From the NCBI RefSeq assembly GCF_001653795.1, contig NZ_CP011514.1, positions 4,708,727-4,772,726 on the forward strand: a stretch of 64,000 bases of DNA. The letters run 5' to 3'. The translations under genes and the position numbers were made by a program. A model generated the notes under the pieces. That model was not told the origin of the DNA and did no database searches. It was given only the letters and a program-made list of their open reading frames with translations. Positions 24,046 to 32,924 of the stretch are shown here, piece after piece; the stretch's first letter is position 1, and each line of letters begins with the position of its first letter. Source of the DNA: Mitsuaria sp. 7. GTDB taxonomy: Bacteria > Pseudomonadota > Gammaproteobacteria > Burkholderiales > Burkholderiaceae_C.

Positions 24046-26112
24046 TCAGCGGTCGTCCTTCGCCGCCTGCGCCTGCTTCGCCGCGGTATCGGCGGCCTTG
24101 GCGGCGAGCTGCTCCCGCATGCGCTTGAGCTTCTCCCGGGGGTCTTCCTTGACCCCGCCCTCGCCCAGTTTCATCTCGGCGATGAAGCGGCTGGGCACGC
24201 CCATGACCGTCTCCCGGTTCTTCTTGCGCCGCCGCAGCGTCGACACCGCCAGCGTGCGCCGCGCGCGCGTGATGCCGACGTACATCAGTCGGCGTTCTTC
24301 CTCGACGCGCTGGGGCGTGAGTTCGTCGTTCTCCGCCTTGAAGGGCAGCAGGCCTTCGTTGACGCCGGCCAGCATCACGTGCGGCCATTCGAGGCCCTTG
24401 GACGCGTGCAGCGTCGTCAGCACCACCTGGTCCTGCTCCTCCTGGCGTTCTGCCAGCGACAGGATCACGCTGATCGTCTGCGCCACTTCCAGCAGCGTCT
24501 GGCGCGGGCTCTCGGTGGTGATGCCGCCGTCGGTCGAGATCTCGCCGCCGCAGCGCTTGGCGACCCAGTCGACGAAGTCGAGCACGTTGCCCCAGCGGGC
24601 CTGCGCGACCTTCTCGTTGTCTTCCTGGTCGATCAGGTGCTGCTCGTAGGCGATGTCCTTGAGCCATTCCATGATCAGCGCCTTGCCCTCCTCGGCGCCG
24701 ACGGCATGGCGCGCGCGGTACTCGAGGTCCACGACGTAGCGGCCGAACTCGTGCAGCCCGTGCAGTGCCTTGCTCGACAGCGTCGCCTTGAGCGACTCGG
24801 CGAACAGCGACTCGAACATCGACAGCTTCCACTTCGCCGAGAACTCGCTCAGGTGTCCCAAGGTCTGGTGGCCGATGCCGCGCTTGGGCGTGGTCACCGC
24901 GCGCAGGAACGCCGGATCGTCGTCCTGGTTCACCAGCAGCCGCAGCCAGGCGCAGAGGTCCTTGATCTCGGTGCGGTCGAAGAAGCTCTGTCCGCCGGAC
25001 ACCTTGTAGGGGATCTCGGCGCGGCGCAGCGCCTGCTCGAAGATGCGCGACTGATGGTTGGCGCGGTAGAGGATCGCGAAGTCGGAGAACTTCGTCGTCG
25101 GCTCGTTGGCCCGGATCGCCTGGATGCGGGCGACGGCGCGTTCGGCCTCGTGCTCCTCGCCGTCGGCCTCGATCAGCGAGATGGGATCGCCCTCGCCGAA
25201 CTCGCTCCACAGCGTCTTCGGGAACAGCTTCGGATTGCCGCCGATCACGTTGTTGGCCGCGCGCAGGATCGCGCTGGTCGAGCGGTAGTTCTGCTCCAGC
25301 GGAATGATCTTCAGCTGCGGGAAATCGACCGGCAGCTTCTTGAGGTTCTCGATGGTCGCGCCGCGCCAGCCGTAGATGGACTGGTCGTCGTCGCCCACGG
25401 CGGTGAACATCGCGCGGTCGCCGACCAGGCATTTCAGCAGCTCGTACTGGACCGCGTTGGTGTCCTGGTACTCGTCAACCAGCACGTAGCGCAGCGTCTC
25501 CTGCCACTTGCCGCGCGCCTCTTCATTGGTCTGCAGCAGCTTCAGCGGCATGCCGATCAGGTCGTCGAAGTCGACCGCCTGGTACGCGGTCAGCCGCTCC
25601 TGGTAACGCTGCATGACGACGGCGGCGGCGCGCTCCATGTCGTCCTTCGCATAGGCCAGCGCCTGCTGCGGGCTCAGGTTCTGGTTCTTCCACAGCGAGA
25701 TGGTCCATTGCCAGGACTTCGCCGTCGCCGCGTCGGTCGTGCCGCCGGCATCGCGCAGCACCGACAGCACGTCGTCCGAGTCGAGGATGGAGAACTGTTC
25801 CTTGAGTCCGAGGTGGCGCCCGTCCTGGCGCAGGATGCGCACCCCCAGCGAGTGGAAGGTCGACACCAGCAGTTCCGAGCCCGCCTTGTTGCCCACGAGG
25901 TGCTTGGCGCGCTCCCGCATTTCCTGCGAGGCCTTGTTCGTGAACGTGATCGCGGCGATGTTCTTCGGCCGGTAGCCCTCGGACATCAGCTTGGCGATCT
26001 TCTGCGTGATCACGCTCGTCTTGCCCGAACCCGCGCCCGCGATCACCAGGCAAGGACCCGACAGGTGATGCACCGCCGCCAGTTGGGCGGGGTTGAGCTG
26101 GGCTTTGGACAT
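24046..26112 (-). CDS. rep: Rep-type superfamily 1A DNA helicase
   Basis: A 688-aa helicase starting MSKAQLNPAQ. Motifs in order: Q-motif LNPAQLAAV, Walker A AGAGSGKTSVI, TFTNKASQEM (Ia), VDEYQDTNAVQYELL (II), AVGDDDQSIYGWRGA (III), LEQNYRSTSAIL (IV), LTTLHASKGLEWPHVML (V) and EERRLMYVGITRARR (VI). Similarity along the whole length is closer to Rep than to UvrD. Rep is a 3'-5' translocase that clears proteins ahead of replication forks. The C-terminal Lys/Ala-rich tail replaces the usual polymerase- or DnaB-binding tail. Single gene, divergent from the DUF1304 gene. Confidence 0.94.
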   Translation of the reverse strand: MSKAQLNPAQLAAVHHLSGPCLVIAGAGSGKTSVITQKIAKLMSEGYRPKNIAAITFTNKASQEMRERAKHLVGNKAGSELLVSTFHSLGVRILRQDGRHLGLKEQFSILDSDDVLSVLRDAGGTTDAATAKSWQWTISLWKNQNLSPQQALAYAKDDMERAAAVVMQRYQERLTAYQAVDFDDLIGMPLKLLQTNEEARGKWQETLRYVLVDEYQDTNAVQYELLKCLVGDRAMFTAVGDDDQSIYGWRGATIENLKKLPVDFPQLKIIPLEQNYRSTSAILRAANNVIGGNPKLFPKTLWSEFGEGDPISLIEADGEEHEAERAVARIQAIRANEPTTKFSDFAILYRANHQSRIFEQALRRAEIPYKVSGGQSFFDRTEIKDLCAWLRLLVNQDDDPAFLRAVTTPKRGIGHQTLGHLSEFSAKWKLSMFESLFAESLKATLSSKALHGLHEFGRYVVDLEYRARHAVGAEEGKALIMEWLKDIAYEQHLIDQEDNEKVAQARWGNVLDFVDWVAKRCGGEISTDGGITTESPRQTLLEVAQTISVILSLAERQEEQDQVVLTTLHASKGLEWPHVMLAGVNEGLLPFKAENDELTPQRVEEERRLMYVGITRARRTLAVSTLRRRKKNRETVMGVPSRFIAEMKLGEGGVKEDPREKLKRMREQLAAKAADTAAKQAQAAKDDR

Positions 26113-26176
26113 GGAACGTGCGGGACAGGAAAGCGCGAAGGGGCCGGGGATGATAGCGGGACGTACAGTGCGAACC

Positions 26177-26545
26177 ATGAACACAACACTCACCCTAGCC
26201 GCCAATGTCGTCGTCGCCCTCGTGGCGCTGATCCACGTCTACATCCTCATCCTGGAGATGTTCCTCTGGACCACGCCCAAGGGTCGCAAGGCCTTCGGAC
26301 TGACCCAGGAGTTCGCCGAGGCGAGCAAGGTCCTCGCCGCCAACCAGGGGCTGTACAACGGCTTCCTCGCGGCCGGCCTGATCTGGGGTCTGGCGCTGGG
26401 CGCGGCGGGCGGTCCGGTGAAGGTCTTCTTCCTGGCCTGCGTGCTGGTGGCGGGTCTGTACGGCGCCGCGACGGCCAGCCGCAAGATCCTCTTCATCCAG
26501 GCCATCCCGGCGGCGATCGGTCTCGCCCTCCTGCTGCTGAGCTGA
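26177..26545 (+). CDS. DUF1304 small membrane protein
   Basis: A 122-aa protein with four hydrophobic helices. The family signature is seen in HVYILILEMFLWTTPKGRKAFGL near the start and LAANQGLYNGFLAAGLIWG after it, with polar Glu, His and Asn residues in or next to the membrane. Function is unknown for the family. The ATG at 26177 gives the family's normal length; the frame continues upstream into the rep promoter region. It ends just before a shared bidirectional hairpin. Confidence 0.9.
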   Translation: MNTTLTLAANVVVALVALIHVYILILEMFLWTTPKGRKAFGLTQEFAEASKVLAANQGLYNGFLAAGLIWGLALGAAGGPVKVFFLACVLVAGLYGAATASRKILFIQAIPAAIGLALLLLS

Positions 26546-26576
26546 AGCGCTCGGACCGCGGTCTGCGGTCCGCTTC
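26544..26576. terminator. bidirectional terminator-like hairpin
   Basis: GGACCGC / GCGGTCC with flanking GAAGC / GCTTC form a roughly 12-bp stem with a small bulge and a 5-base loop. It fills the 42-base gap between the convergent DUF1304 and solute-binding genes. No long T tract is present. Confidence 0.55.
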
Positions 26577-26587
26577 AAGCGAGGCGT

Positions 26588-27397
26588 TCAGTCCGGCACC
26601 GCGACGCCGCGCCGGGCCGCCATCTGCTGCAGCTCGCCGCTGGCGCGCAGGCGTTGCATGCCGGCGTCGATCAGCGCCGACCAGGGCTCGCCCGCCGCGT
26701 CGCGGCTGAAGGCGAAGTGGCCGCGCAGCTGCGCGAACGGCGGGGTGCACAGCGCGATCTGATCCGTCAGCGCCAGTTGCTCGATCACCGGCTCCGAGTT
26801 GCGCTGGTTGGCCGCGATCAGGTCCAGCCGGTTGAGCTGCAGCATGCGCAGCGCGGTGGCCAGGTCCCGCACGGCGGTCACGTTCAAGCCCCGGCGCGCC
26901 TGCTCGAAGCGGTCGCCGTAGACCCAGCCCTGCACCGCGCCGATCCTCAGCGGCACCAGCGCCTGGAAGTCGCCCCACCAGAGCCCTTCCTCGCGGCGGC
27001 GCGCGTAGAACACCAGCGCGTCCTCGTAGAAGGCCTGGCGGGAGAAACGCATCAGGCGCTCGCGCTCCGGCGTGCGGTACGGACCGACGAGGATCTGCGC
27101 CGGACCGTGCTCGATCATGGCCTGCGCCCGCAGCCAGGGATAGAACTCGTAGCGCGGCTGGTGGCCGGCGGGGATCAGGATCGCGTCGAGCAGGTCGACG
27201 GCCAGACCGCGCGGCTTGCCGCCGTCGGCCGCGGGCTCGAAGAGCCGCGCGAAGGTCGTCCCCGCGATGTGCACCTGCGCCGAGCGGGGCCGCGTCGCGC
27301 CGACCCTCCCCATCGCGCCCGTCATGCCGACGGCCATCGCGCCGAGCGCGGCATCACGGAGCAGGTGTCGGCGGAAGGCGTCCATGGGAGTGCCCAT
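26588..27397 (-). CDS. periplasmic solute-binding protein (SBP_bac_3-like)
   Basis: A 269-aa secreted protein. The leader holds RRHLLRDAALGAMAVG, which fits a twin-arginine or Sec signal. The mature part has the two-lobe pattern of family 3 binding proteins (GLAVDLLDAILIPAG early, then RIGAVQGWVYGDRFEQARRG, VRDLATALRMLQLNRLDLIAAN). No permease or ATPase gene is near, so it may be an orphan sensor-type binding protein, as is common in these bacteria. Two start codons (27397 and 27385) are possible. It lies convergent with DUF1304. Confidence 0.87.
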   Translation of the reverse strand: MGTPMDAFRRHLLRDAALGAMAVGMTGAMGRVGATRPRSAQVHIAGTTFARLFEPAADGGKPRGLAVDLLDAILIPAGHQPRYEFYPWLRAQAMIEHGPAQILVGPYRTPERERLMRFSRQAFYEDALVFYARRREEGLWWGDFQALVPLRIGAVQGWVYGDRFEQARRGLNVTAVRDLATALRMLQLNRLDLIAANQRNSEPVIEQLALTDQIALCTPPFAQLRGHFAFSRDAAGEPWSALIDAGMQRLRASGELQQMAARRGVAVPD

Positions 27398-27457
27398 GAT
27401 AGGCGTGCGCTCCGTCGTCGCGCAGCCCCGCGACGCGGGGTGGCGCAGACCCTCGCT

Positions 27458-27937
27458 TCAGGGCCCGCGTGTCTCCGCGGCGAGGTCCTCGGGCACCAGC
27501 GCGCCGGGGATGAAGATCGGTGTGCGGATGGGATCGCGGCCGATGTCCTCGCCGTGTGAACCATGGACCGCGAACGCCGCCGCGAGCGTCGCATGGACCT
27601 GTCCCATCGTCTCGTAGGACGGCGAGGAGCCGCCGGCGAAGAACACCTTCGCGTCCCCGATGCCCAGCCCGCACAAGCCGTAGAGCCGGTCACCGACGCG
27701 GGCGCAGAACTGGTCGGCGATCTGGCGTCCGATCAGCGACGGCAGGCGGACCAGGTAGTCGCCCGTTCCCCCGTCCACGGCCCAGCGCACGGACAGCCGC
27801 ATCCAATGTGCGTTCTTGCCGTCGATGCAACTCTCCAGCACGCCCCGCAGCCACGGCGAACACTCGGGATCGGTGACCGAGTCCCGCCAGCAGTTGCGCC
27901 AGTCCGCCGCGGACATCGGCCGAATTTCGAAACTCAC
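27458..27937 (-). CDS. hypothetical protein
   Basis: A 159-aa protein of unknown family without signal peptide or membrane segment. It has a regular mix of helices and strands (WMRLSVRWAVDGGTGDYLVRLP, LYGLCGLGIGDAKVFFAGG) and several Trp and Cys residues. The start is placed at GTG 27937 because GAGGAGG lies six bases upstream; the ATG at 27943 abuts that ribosome site and cannot use it. It precedes the binding protein on the same strand by 60 bases, but no functional link is visible. Confidence 0.75.
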   Translation of the reverse strand: MSFEIRPMSAADWRNCWRDSVTDPECSPWLRGVLESCIDGKNAHWMRLSVRWAVDGGTGDYLVRLPSLIGRQIADQFCARVGDRLYGLCGLGIGDAKVFFAGGSSPSYETMGQVHATLAAAFAVHGSHGEDIGRDPIRTPIFIPGALVPEDLAAETRGP

Positions 27938-28159
27938 GCACATCCTCCTCGCGTCGCCACCCAGGGCGACAGAAGGACGATCGTAGGCAGGCGACCCCCA
28001 CTCGGACAATCCGCCTTCATCGATCGATGCGTGACTCTTACGAGTCGGTCGGAAGCGCGAAGTTGTCGATTCGCAGGGGGGTTTCCGACGGGCTCTGCCT
28101 CACCCCTGCGGGAGAACTAGTGCATCGAGGTGGGTCGCCGACTCATGGTCGGAAGAGCG

Positions 28160-28195
28160 CGTGACGGGCCGCGTCACTGGTCGCGTCACTGGCCG
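28160..28195. repeat. 12-bp direct repeats past the pseudokinase gene
   Basis: CGCGTCACTGG occurs twice in tandem, with a third partial copy (GACGGGCCGCG / GGCCGC) beside it, in the 297-base gap between the hypothetical gene and the pseudokinase-like gene. The rest of the gap shows no gene. Confidence 0.45.
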
Positions 28196-28234
28196 CATGA
28201 ATGGCGGCGCGAGAGGCGCTGCGGCGTGGCGCGC

Positions 28235-29317
28235 TCAGCCGCCTCGCACCAGCAGCCAGGCGACGACCGCCGCCAGGGCCAGGACCAGGGCGATGCCCGC
28301 CAGGCGTTCCGCCCACGATGCGTGCGACGAGGCCGGACGGTCCTCCGTCTCGAGCGGCGGCGGCGAGGGCAGCAACGGCATCGGCGCCGACGGCGAGCCG
28401 GATGAGGCACGTGCGGGCGCGGGTGCGGGCTCGACCTCGATCCAGTCGCGCACCGCCTGCGCCAGCAGCTGCCGGTCGGTGAACGAGCGCCCGTCCATCA
28501 TGGCCCGGTCCAGCAACTGGTCCAGGCTCTCCCGTTGCGCGGCCGTCAGCGACAGCCACGACTGCAGCGACGCCACCGGCGTGGCGCCGGGTTCGGGCTC
28601 TTCCTCGAAGCCGTCCTCGGTCGCGTCGCGACGCGGCAGGCGGCCGTTGACCAGCATGCCCAGCAGGCGTCCCAGCGCATGGGTTTCGCTGTTGGCGTCG
28701 GGGCGGCCGCCGGCGCGCTGACGCGCATTGGCCAGCGGCTCGGCGGCGCGCACCAGCGCGGTGGGGGCCTGGCTGTCGCGCGGCGTCAGGCCTTGCCCCA
28801 GCCAGTGCAATTGCTGCGCCGGACTCAGCCACAAGGTGCCGGGGTCCAGTTCATGCAGCACCAGGCCGTGGTCATGGGCGGCGTCCAGCATGGCGATCAG
28901 GTCCAGCAGCAGCTGCATCCGCCGCTTCAGCGGCAGCGCCATCGCCACGCGCAGCAGCGGCGCGCCCTCCATCGCCGGCACCACGAGGTAGGGCAGCCCG
29001 GCCGGACTGAGCCCGCTGTCCAGCGGCGCGCCGTAGGCCGGATGCTGGAAGCGCGCCAGCGATTCCGAGTCCTCCGCGAAGCGCATCAGCACCGCCTGCG
29101 CATCCGACTCGTGGCGGTAGACCAGCGCGAGGCCGGTCTGCGCGGCGGCCTTGCCGTGCTCGACGCGGAACCACACGCCGGAAGCGCACTCGAAGAGCAT
29201 GGCCGAGACCCGCCACACGCCCAGCCGCTCGCCGACGGCCGGCAGCACCGCGGGCGCCCGGGGGGCCGGGTCGTGCGGTGCGCGGTCTTGCGCGTGCGGG
29301 GCGGGGGGCTCGATCAT
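28235..29317 (-). CDS. membrane-anchored pseudokinase-like protein
   Basis: A 360-aa protein that follows the bacterial Ser/Thr kinase outline but with altered active-site motifs. The N-lobe is followed by LARFQHPAYGAPLDSGLSPAG and PYLVVPAMEGAPLLRV (hinge-like). In the catalytic loop HELDPGTLWLS stands where HRDLKPSNILL would be, so Asp becomes Glu, Lys becomes Asp and Asn becomes Thr. LGQ replaces the metal-binding DFG. A Pro-rich linker (about 295-330) leads to one C-terminal hydrophobic helix (about 340-356), the usual anchor. It is divergent from the S9 peptidase gene. Likely a scaffold rather than an enzyme; this is an inference from the missing residues. Confidence 0.78.
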   Translation of the reverse strand: MIEPPAPHAQDRAPHDPAPRAPAVLPAVGERLGVWRVSAMLFECASGVWFRVEHGKAAAQTGLALVYRHESDAQAVLMRFAEDSESLARFQHPAYGAPLDSGLSPAGLPYLVVPAMEGAPLLRVAMALPLKRRMQLLLDLIAMLDAAHDHGLVLHELDPGTLWLSPAQQLHWLGQGLTPRDSQAPTALVRAAEPLANARQRAGGRPDANSETHALGRLLGMLVNGRLPRRDATEDGFEEEPEPGATPVASLQSWLSLTAAQRESLDQLLDRAMMDGRSFTDRQLLAQAVRDWIEVEPAPAPARASSGSPSAPMPLLPSPPPLETEDRPASSHASWAERLAGIALVLALAAVVAWLLVRGG

Positions 29318-29352
29318 GGGCGCGAATCCTAGCGCAGCGATACTTCGACCCC

Positions 29353-31899
29353 ATGTCCTCCCGCGTCCCCTCTGTCGGCGTGAGCCGTCCGTCCGTCGGT
29401 GCCAGTCCTGCCTCCGACGCCTTCGGCGACCTTGACGCCATCGGCGCCCTGGCAGCGCCGCCGGCGCCGCGTCCGTGGATCCGCCGGGCGACCGTCGCCC
29501 TGCTCGCGACGGCGCTCTGCGGGTGGGCCGCCGCGGCGCCCGCGCCGTACAAGCAACCCTCCCAGGCGATCCGCGACCTGCTGGACGCGCCGGCGCTGCC
29601 GCGGCTCATCCCGTCGCCGGACCGGGCCGCGCTGGCGCTGGTCGAGCAGCGCCGCTACACGCCGCTCGAGGAACTGGCGCGGCCGGGACTGCGCCTGGCC
29701 GGCGCGCGTTTCGATCCGCGCAACGCCAGCCAGCAGAACCTGCTCGCCGTGCAGCGCGTGCGCCTGCGCACGCTGCTCGAGCCGGAGGCCACGGAGCGCG
29801 ACGTCGAGCTCCCCGCCGGCGGCACCTGGCACAACTTCATCTGGGCGCCGGACGGGCAGCGCTTCCTGCTGTCCCGGCGCACCGACACGGCCGACGAGCT
29901 GTGGGCCGGCGCCACCTCCAACGGCCAGCTCTGGCGCATCTACAACGTGCGACTGAACAACGCCGTCGATGCCGACGACATCGCCTGGCTGAACGCCCGT
30001 GAGGCGGTCGTGCTGACGGTGCCCGACGATCGCGGCCCCGCGCCCAGCCGGGCGCAGTCGGGGCCGGCGATCCAGGAGACGCACGGCAAGGCCTCGCCCG
30101 AGCGCACCTATCCGGACCTGCTGCGCAACCCGCGCGACGAGGACCTGTTCGAGCACTACGCGCGCTCGCAGCTGACCCTGATCGATGTCGCCAGCGGACA
30201 GAGCCGCGACATCGGCGCGCCGGGACTGTTCACCAGCGTCTCCAGCGTCGGCACTGGCCAGGCGCTGCTGACCGAGCGACTGGTTCGGCCGTTCAGCTAC
30301 AACCTGACCTTCGATGATTTCCCGACCGTGGTCGAGGTCCGCCAGCGCGACGGCAAGGTCATCCGGGAGCTGGTCAAGATGCCGCTGAAGCAGGGCGTCG
30401 CGATCGACGGCGCGCTCTCGGGACCGCGCGTGTTCTATCCGTCGCCGACCAAGGATGCGGCGATCTACTGGGTCGAGGCGCTGGACGGCGGCAACCCGGC
30501 CAACCGCGCCGCGTTCCGCGATCGCGTCATGCGGCTGGATCCGCCCTACACCGGCGATCCCTTCGAGGTGCAGCGCATGCCCTACCGCTTCACGCGGCTG
30601 CGCTTCCTCGACGACGGCATCCACGGCCTGTTGACGGAAGAGGACCGCAGCCGGGGCTGGTCGCGGACCTACCTGCTGCCGCTCAACGGCAAGCAGAGCC
30701 GGCCCTTGTTCGAGCACTCGGTGCGCGAGCGATACCGGCACCCCGGTTTCCCGTTCATGCGCACGCTGGCCAACGGCCACCAGGTAGCGCAGACGCTCAA
30801 TGGCGACCTGCTGCTGTCGGGTCAGGGCGCGGGTCCGAAGGGCGACCGGCCGTTCCTGGACAAGCTGTCGCTGAAAGACCTCAGCGTGCAGCGGCTGTTC
30901 CAGTCCGCCGAGGGCGTGTACGAGCAGCCCCTGGCGCTGCTCGAGGATCGCCGGCTGCTGACGCAGCGCGAGACCGAGCATGAGCCGCCCAACCTCGTGC
31001 TGCGCGAGAACGGCAAGGTGACGCCGCTGACGCGGATCAAGGATCCGGCGCCGCAGCTGAAGGGCGTGCGCCGCGAGCTGGTGAGCTTCAAGCGCAACGA
31101 TGGCGTGGAGCTGTCCTTCTGGATGTACCTGCCGCCGGACCAGCGCGAGGGTGAGAAGCGCCCGGCGCTGGTGTGGGCCTACCCATTGGAATTCAACGAC
31201 GCGGCGATCGCGGGGCAGTTGAGCGGGTCGCCGGGCCGGTACATGAGCTTCTCGGGGATCAGCCCGCTGAACCTGCTGATGGACGGGTACGTGGTGTTGA
31301 TGGACGCGACGATGCCGGTGGTGGGTGACTCGCGCAACATGAACGACAGCTTCATCGAGCAGATCACGGCGAATGCGCGGGCGATCATCGACAAGGCCGA
31401 GGACCTGGGCACGGTGGATCCGCGGCGCGTGGCGATCGGCGGTCACAGCTACGGTGCGTTCATGGCGGTGAACCTGATGGCACACACGAAGCTGTTCCGC
31501 TGCGGCATTGCGCGCAGCGGCGCCTACAACAGGACGCTGACGCCGTTCGGATTCCAGAGCGAGCGCCGTTCGCTCTGGGATGCGAAGGACGTGTACCTGA
31601 AGCTGTCCCCCTTCCTCTTTGCCAACCAGATCAAGGATCCGCTGCTGCTGATCCATGGCGACGCGGACAACAACTCCGGCACCTTCCCGATGCAGAGCGA
31701 GCGCCTGTACCAGGCGTTGGCGGGTCTGGGCGGCACTGCCCGCTACGTCCTGCTGCCGTTCGAGGCCCATGGCTACACCTCGCGCGAGTCCGCGGGCCAG
31801 GTGCAATGGGAGATGAGCCAATGGCTGAAGGGCTGCGTGGGTGATCCGCGGATCGAGGCCAAGCCTCGCCCTGCAGCGGGATCAGGTGCGTCGCAGTAG
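29353..31899 (+). CDS. S9-family (prolyl oligopeptidase/glutamyl endopeptidase-like) peptidase
   Basis: An 848-aa secreted serine peptidase. A long N-terminal segment with a hydrophobic stretch (about 42-62, ending GWAAAAPAPYK) looks like a signal. A beta-propeller of about 500 residues precedes the catalytic alpha/beta-hydrolase domain. The Ser lies in IGGHSYGAFMAVN (S699), Asp in LLIHGDADNNSG (about 770) and His in FEAHGYTSRES (about 805). The order and the two Trp/Tyr-rich strands resemble the plastid-type glutamyl endopeptidase branch of S9. The ATG at 29353 is preferred over the frame extension into the divergent gene's promoter. It ends eight bases from the convergent ypfJ gene. Confidence 0.92.
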   Translation: MSSRVPSVGVSRPSVGASPASDAFGDLDAIGALAAPPAPRPWIRRATVALLATALCGWAAAAPAPYKQPSQAIRDLLDAPALPRLIPSPDRAALALVEQRRYTPLEELARPGLRLAGARFDPRNASQQNLLAVQRVRLRTLLEPEATERDVELPAGGTWHNFIWAPDGQRFLLSRRTDTADELWAGATSNGQLWRIYNVRLNNAVDADDIAWLNAREAVVLTVPDDRGPAPSRAQSGPAIQETHGKASPERTYPDLLRNPRDEDLFEHYARSQLTLIDVASGQSRDIGAPGLFTSVSSVGTGQALLTERLVRPFSYNLTFDDFPTVVEVRQRDGKVIRELVKMPLKQGVAIDGALSGPRVFYPSPTKDAAIYWVEALDGGNPANRAAFRDRVMRLDPPYTGDPFEVQRMPYRFTRLRFLDDGIHGLLTEEDRSRGWSRTYLLPLNGKQSRPLFEHSVRERYRHPGFPFMRTLANGHQVAQTLNGDLLLSGQGAGPKGDRPFLDKLSLKDLSVQRLFQSAEGVYEQPLALLEDRRLLTQRETEHEPPNLVLRENGKVTPLTRIKDPAPQLKGVRRELVSFKRNDGVELSFWMYLPPDQREGEKRPALVWAYPLEFNDAAIAGQLSGSPGRYMSFSGISPLNLLMDGYVVLMDATMPVVGDSRNMNDSFIEQITANARAIIDKAEDLGTVDPRRVAIGGHSYGAFMAVNLMAHTKLFRCGIARSGAYNRTLTPFGFQSERRSLWDAKDVYLKLSPFLFANQIKDPLLLIHGDADNNSGTFPMQSERLYQALAGLGGTARYVLLPFEAHGYTSRESAGQVQWEMSQWLKGCVGDPRIEAKPRPAAGSGASQ

Positions 31900-31907
31900 G
31901 CGCGACC

Positions 31908-32798
31908 TCAGAGCTGTTTCACCGCGAACGTATCGCAGTCCCTCAAGTCCCCTTGAGCCATCCCCCGCTTGAACCAGCGCTGCCGCTGATCGCTGGTGCC
32001 GTGGGTGAAGCTCTCCGGCACGACCGCGCGGCCGGCGCTGCGTTGAAGCGTGTCGTCGCCGATCTTGGCGGCGGCATTGAGCGCCTCGTCGATGTCGCCG
32101 GCTTCCAGCCAGCCCTTCGACTGCTGCGAATGATGGGCCCAGACGCCGGCGAAGCAATCGGCCTGGAGTTCGACGCGGACGCTGGTCGCGTTGGCGGCGG
32201 TTTCTGACTGACGGCGCCGGGCGGCGTCGACCTTGTCGGTGATGCCGAGCAGATGCTGGACGTGGTGTCCGACCTCGTGGGCGATGACGTAGGCCTGGGC
32301 GAAGTCGCCGGGGGCGCCGAGCCGGTCGCGCAGGGTCTGATAGAAGCTCAGGTCGATGTAGACCTTGCTGTCGCCGGGGCAGTAGAACGGTCCCATCGCG
32401 GCTTGTCCGAGCCCGCAGGCCGTGCGCGACTGGCCCTCGAAGAGCGTGAGCGTCGGCGCCTGGTAGGTCTTGCCGCCGGCCTTGAAGAGCGGCGTCCAGA
32501 CGTCCTCGGTGTCGGCGAGCACGATGCTGACGAACTTCGCGGGCGTGTCCTGGGGACGGCTGTGCTCGACGGGCCGTTGGGCCGGGCCGGGCGTGGTCTG
32601 GACGGCGCTGCCGTCGAGCGCGCTGAGCACCGTCAGCGGATTGATGCCGAACGCCCAGGACGCCAGCAGCGCCACCACGATGCCGCCGATGCCGATGCCA
32701 CGTCCGCCGATGGGCAGCCCGCCCCCGCCGCTGCTTCCGCCGCCGCTGCCGCGCAGATCTTCGACGTTGTCGCTCTCGCGATTGCCTTCCCACTTCAT
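31908..32798 (-). CDS. ypfJ: YpfJ-type neutral zinc metallopeptidase
   Basis: A 296-aa protein of the putative neutral zinc metallopeptidase family. The N-terminus has the signature MKWEGNRESDNVEDLRG followed by a Gly/Ser linker and one hydrophobic helix (about 35-55), so the catalytic part faces the periplasm. The zinc site is VIAHEVGHHVQHLLG (HExxH) with a downstream Glu/Asp-rich helix (RVELQADCFAGVWAHHS). The end, FTHGTSDQRQRWFKRGMAQGD, is characteristic. Physiological substrates are unknown. It is a single gene, convergent with the S9 peptidase. Confidence 0.95.
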   Translation of the reverse strand: MKWEGNRESDNVEDLRGSGGGSSGGGGLPIGGRGIGIGGIVVALLASWAFGINPLTVLSALDGSAVQTTPGPAQRPVEHSRPQDTPAKFVSIVLADTEDVWTPLFKAGGKTYQAPTLTLFEGQSRTACGLGQAAMGPFYCPGDSKVYIDLSFYQTLRDRLGAPGDFAQAYVIAHEVGHHVQHLLGITDKVDAARRRQSETAANATSVRVELQADCFAGVWAHHSQQSKGWLEAGDIDEALNAAAKIGDDTLQRSAGRAVVPESFTHGTSDQRQRWFKRGMAQGDLRDCDTFAVKQL

Positions 32799-32924
32799 GG
32801 TGTGCTCCTGGTGCCCTCACGCGGGCACGAACATCCGGCAAGGATGGCACAGCGCGTGTGACGCGGCTGTCGGACGAGGCCCCGAGCGCCCTCCCCGTCC
32901 CCTCGATCAGGGGACATCGCAGGC

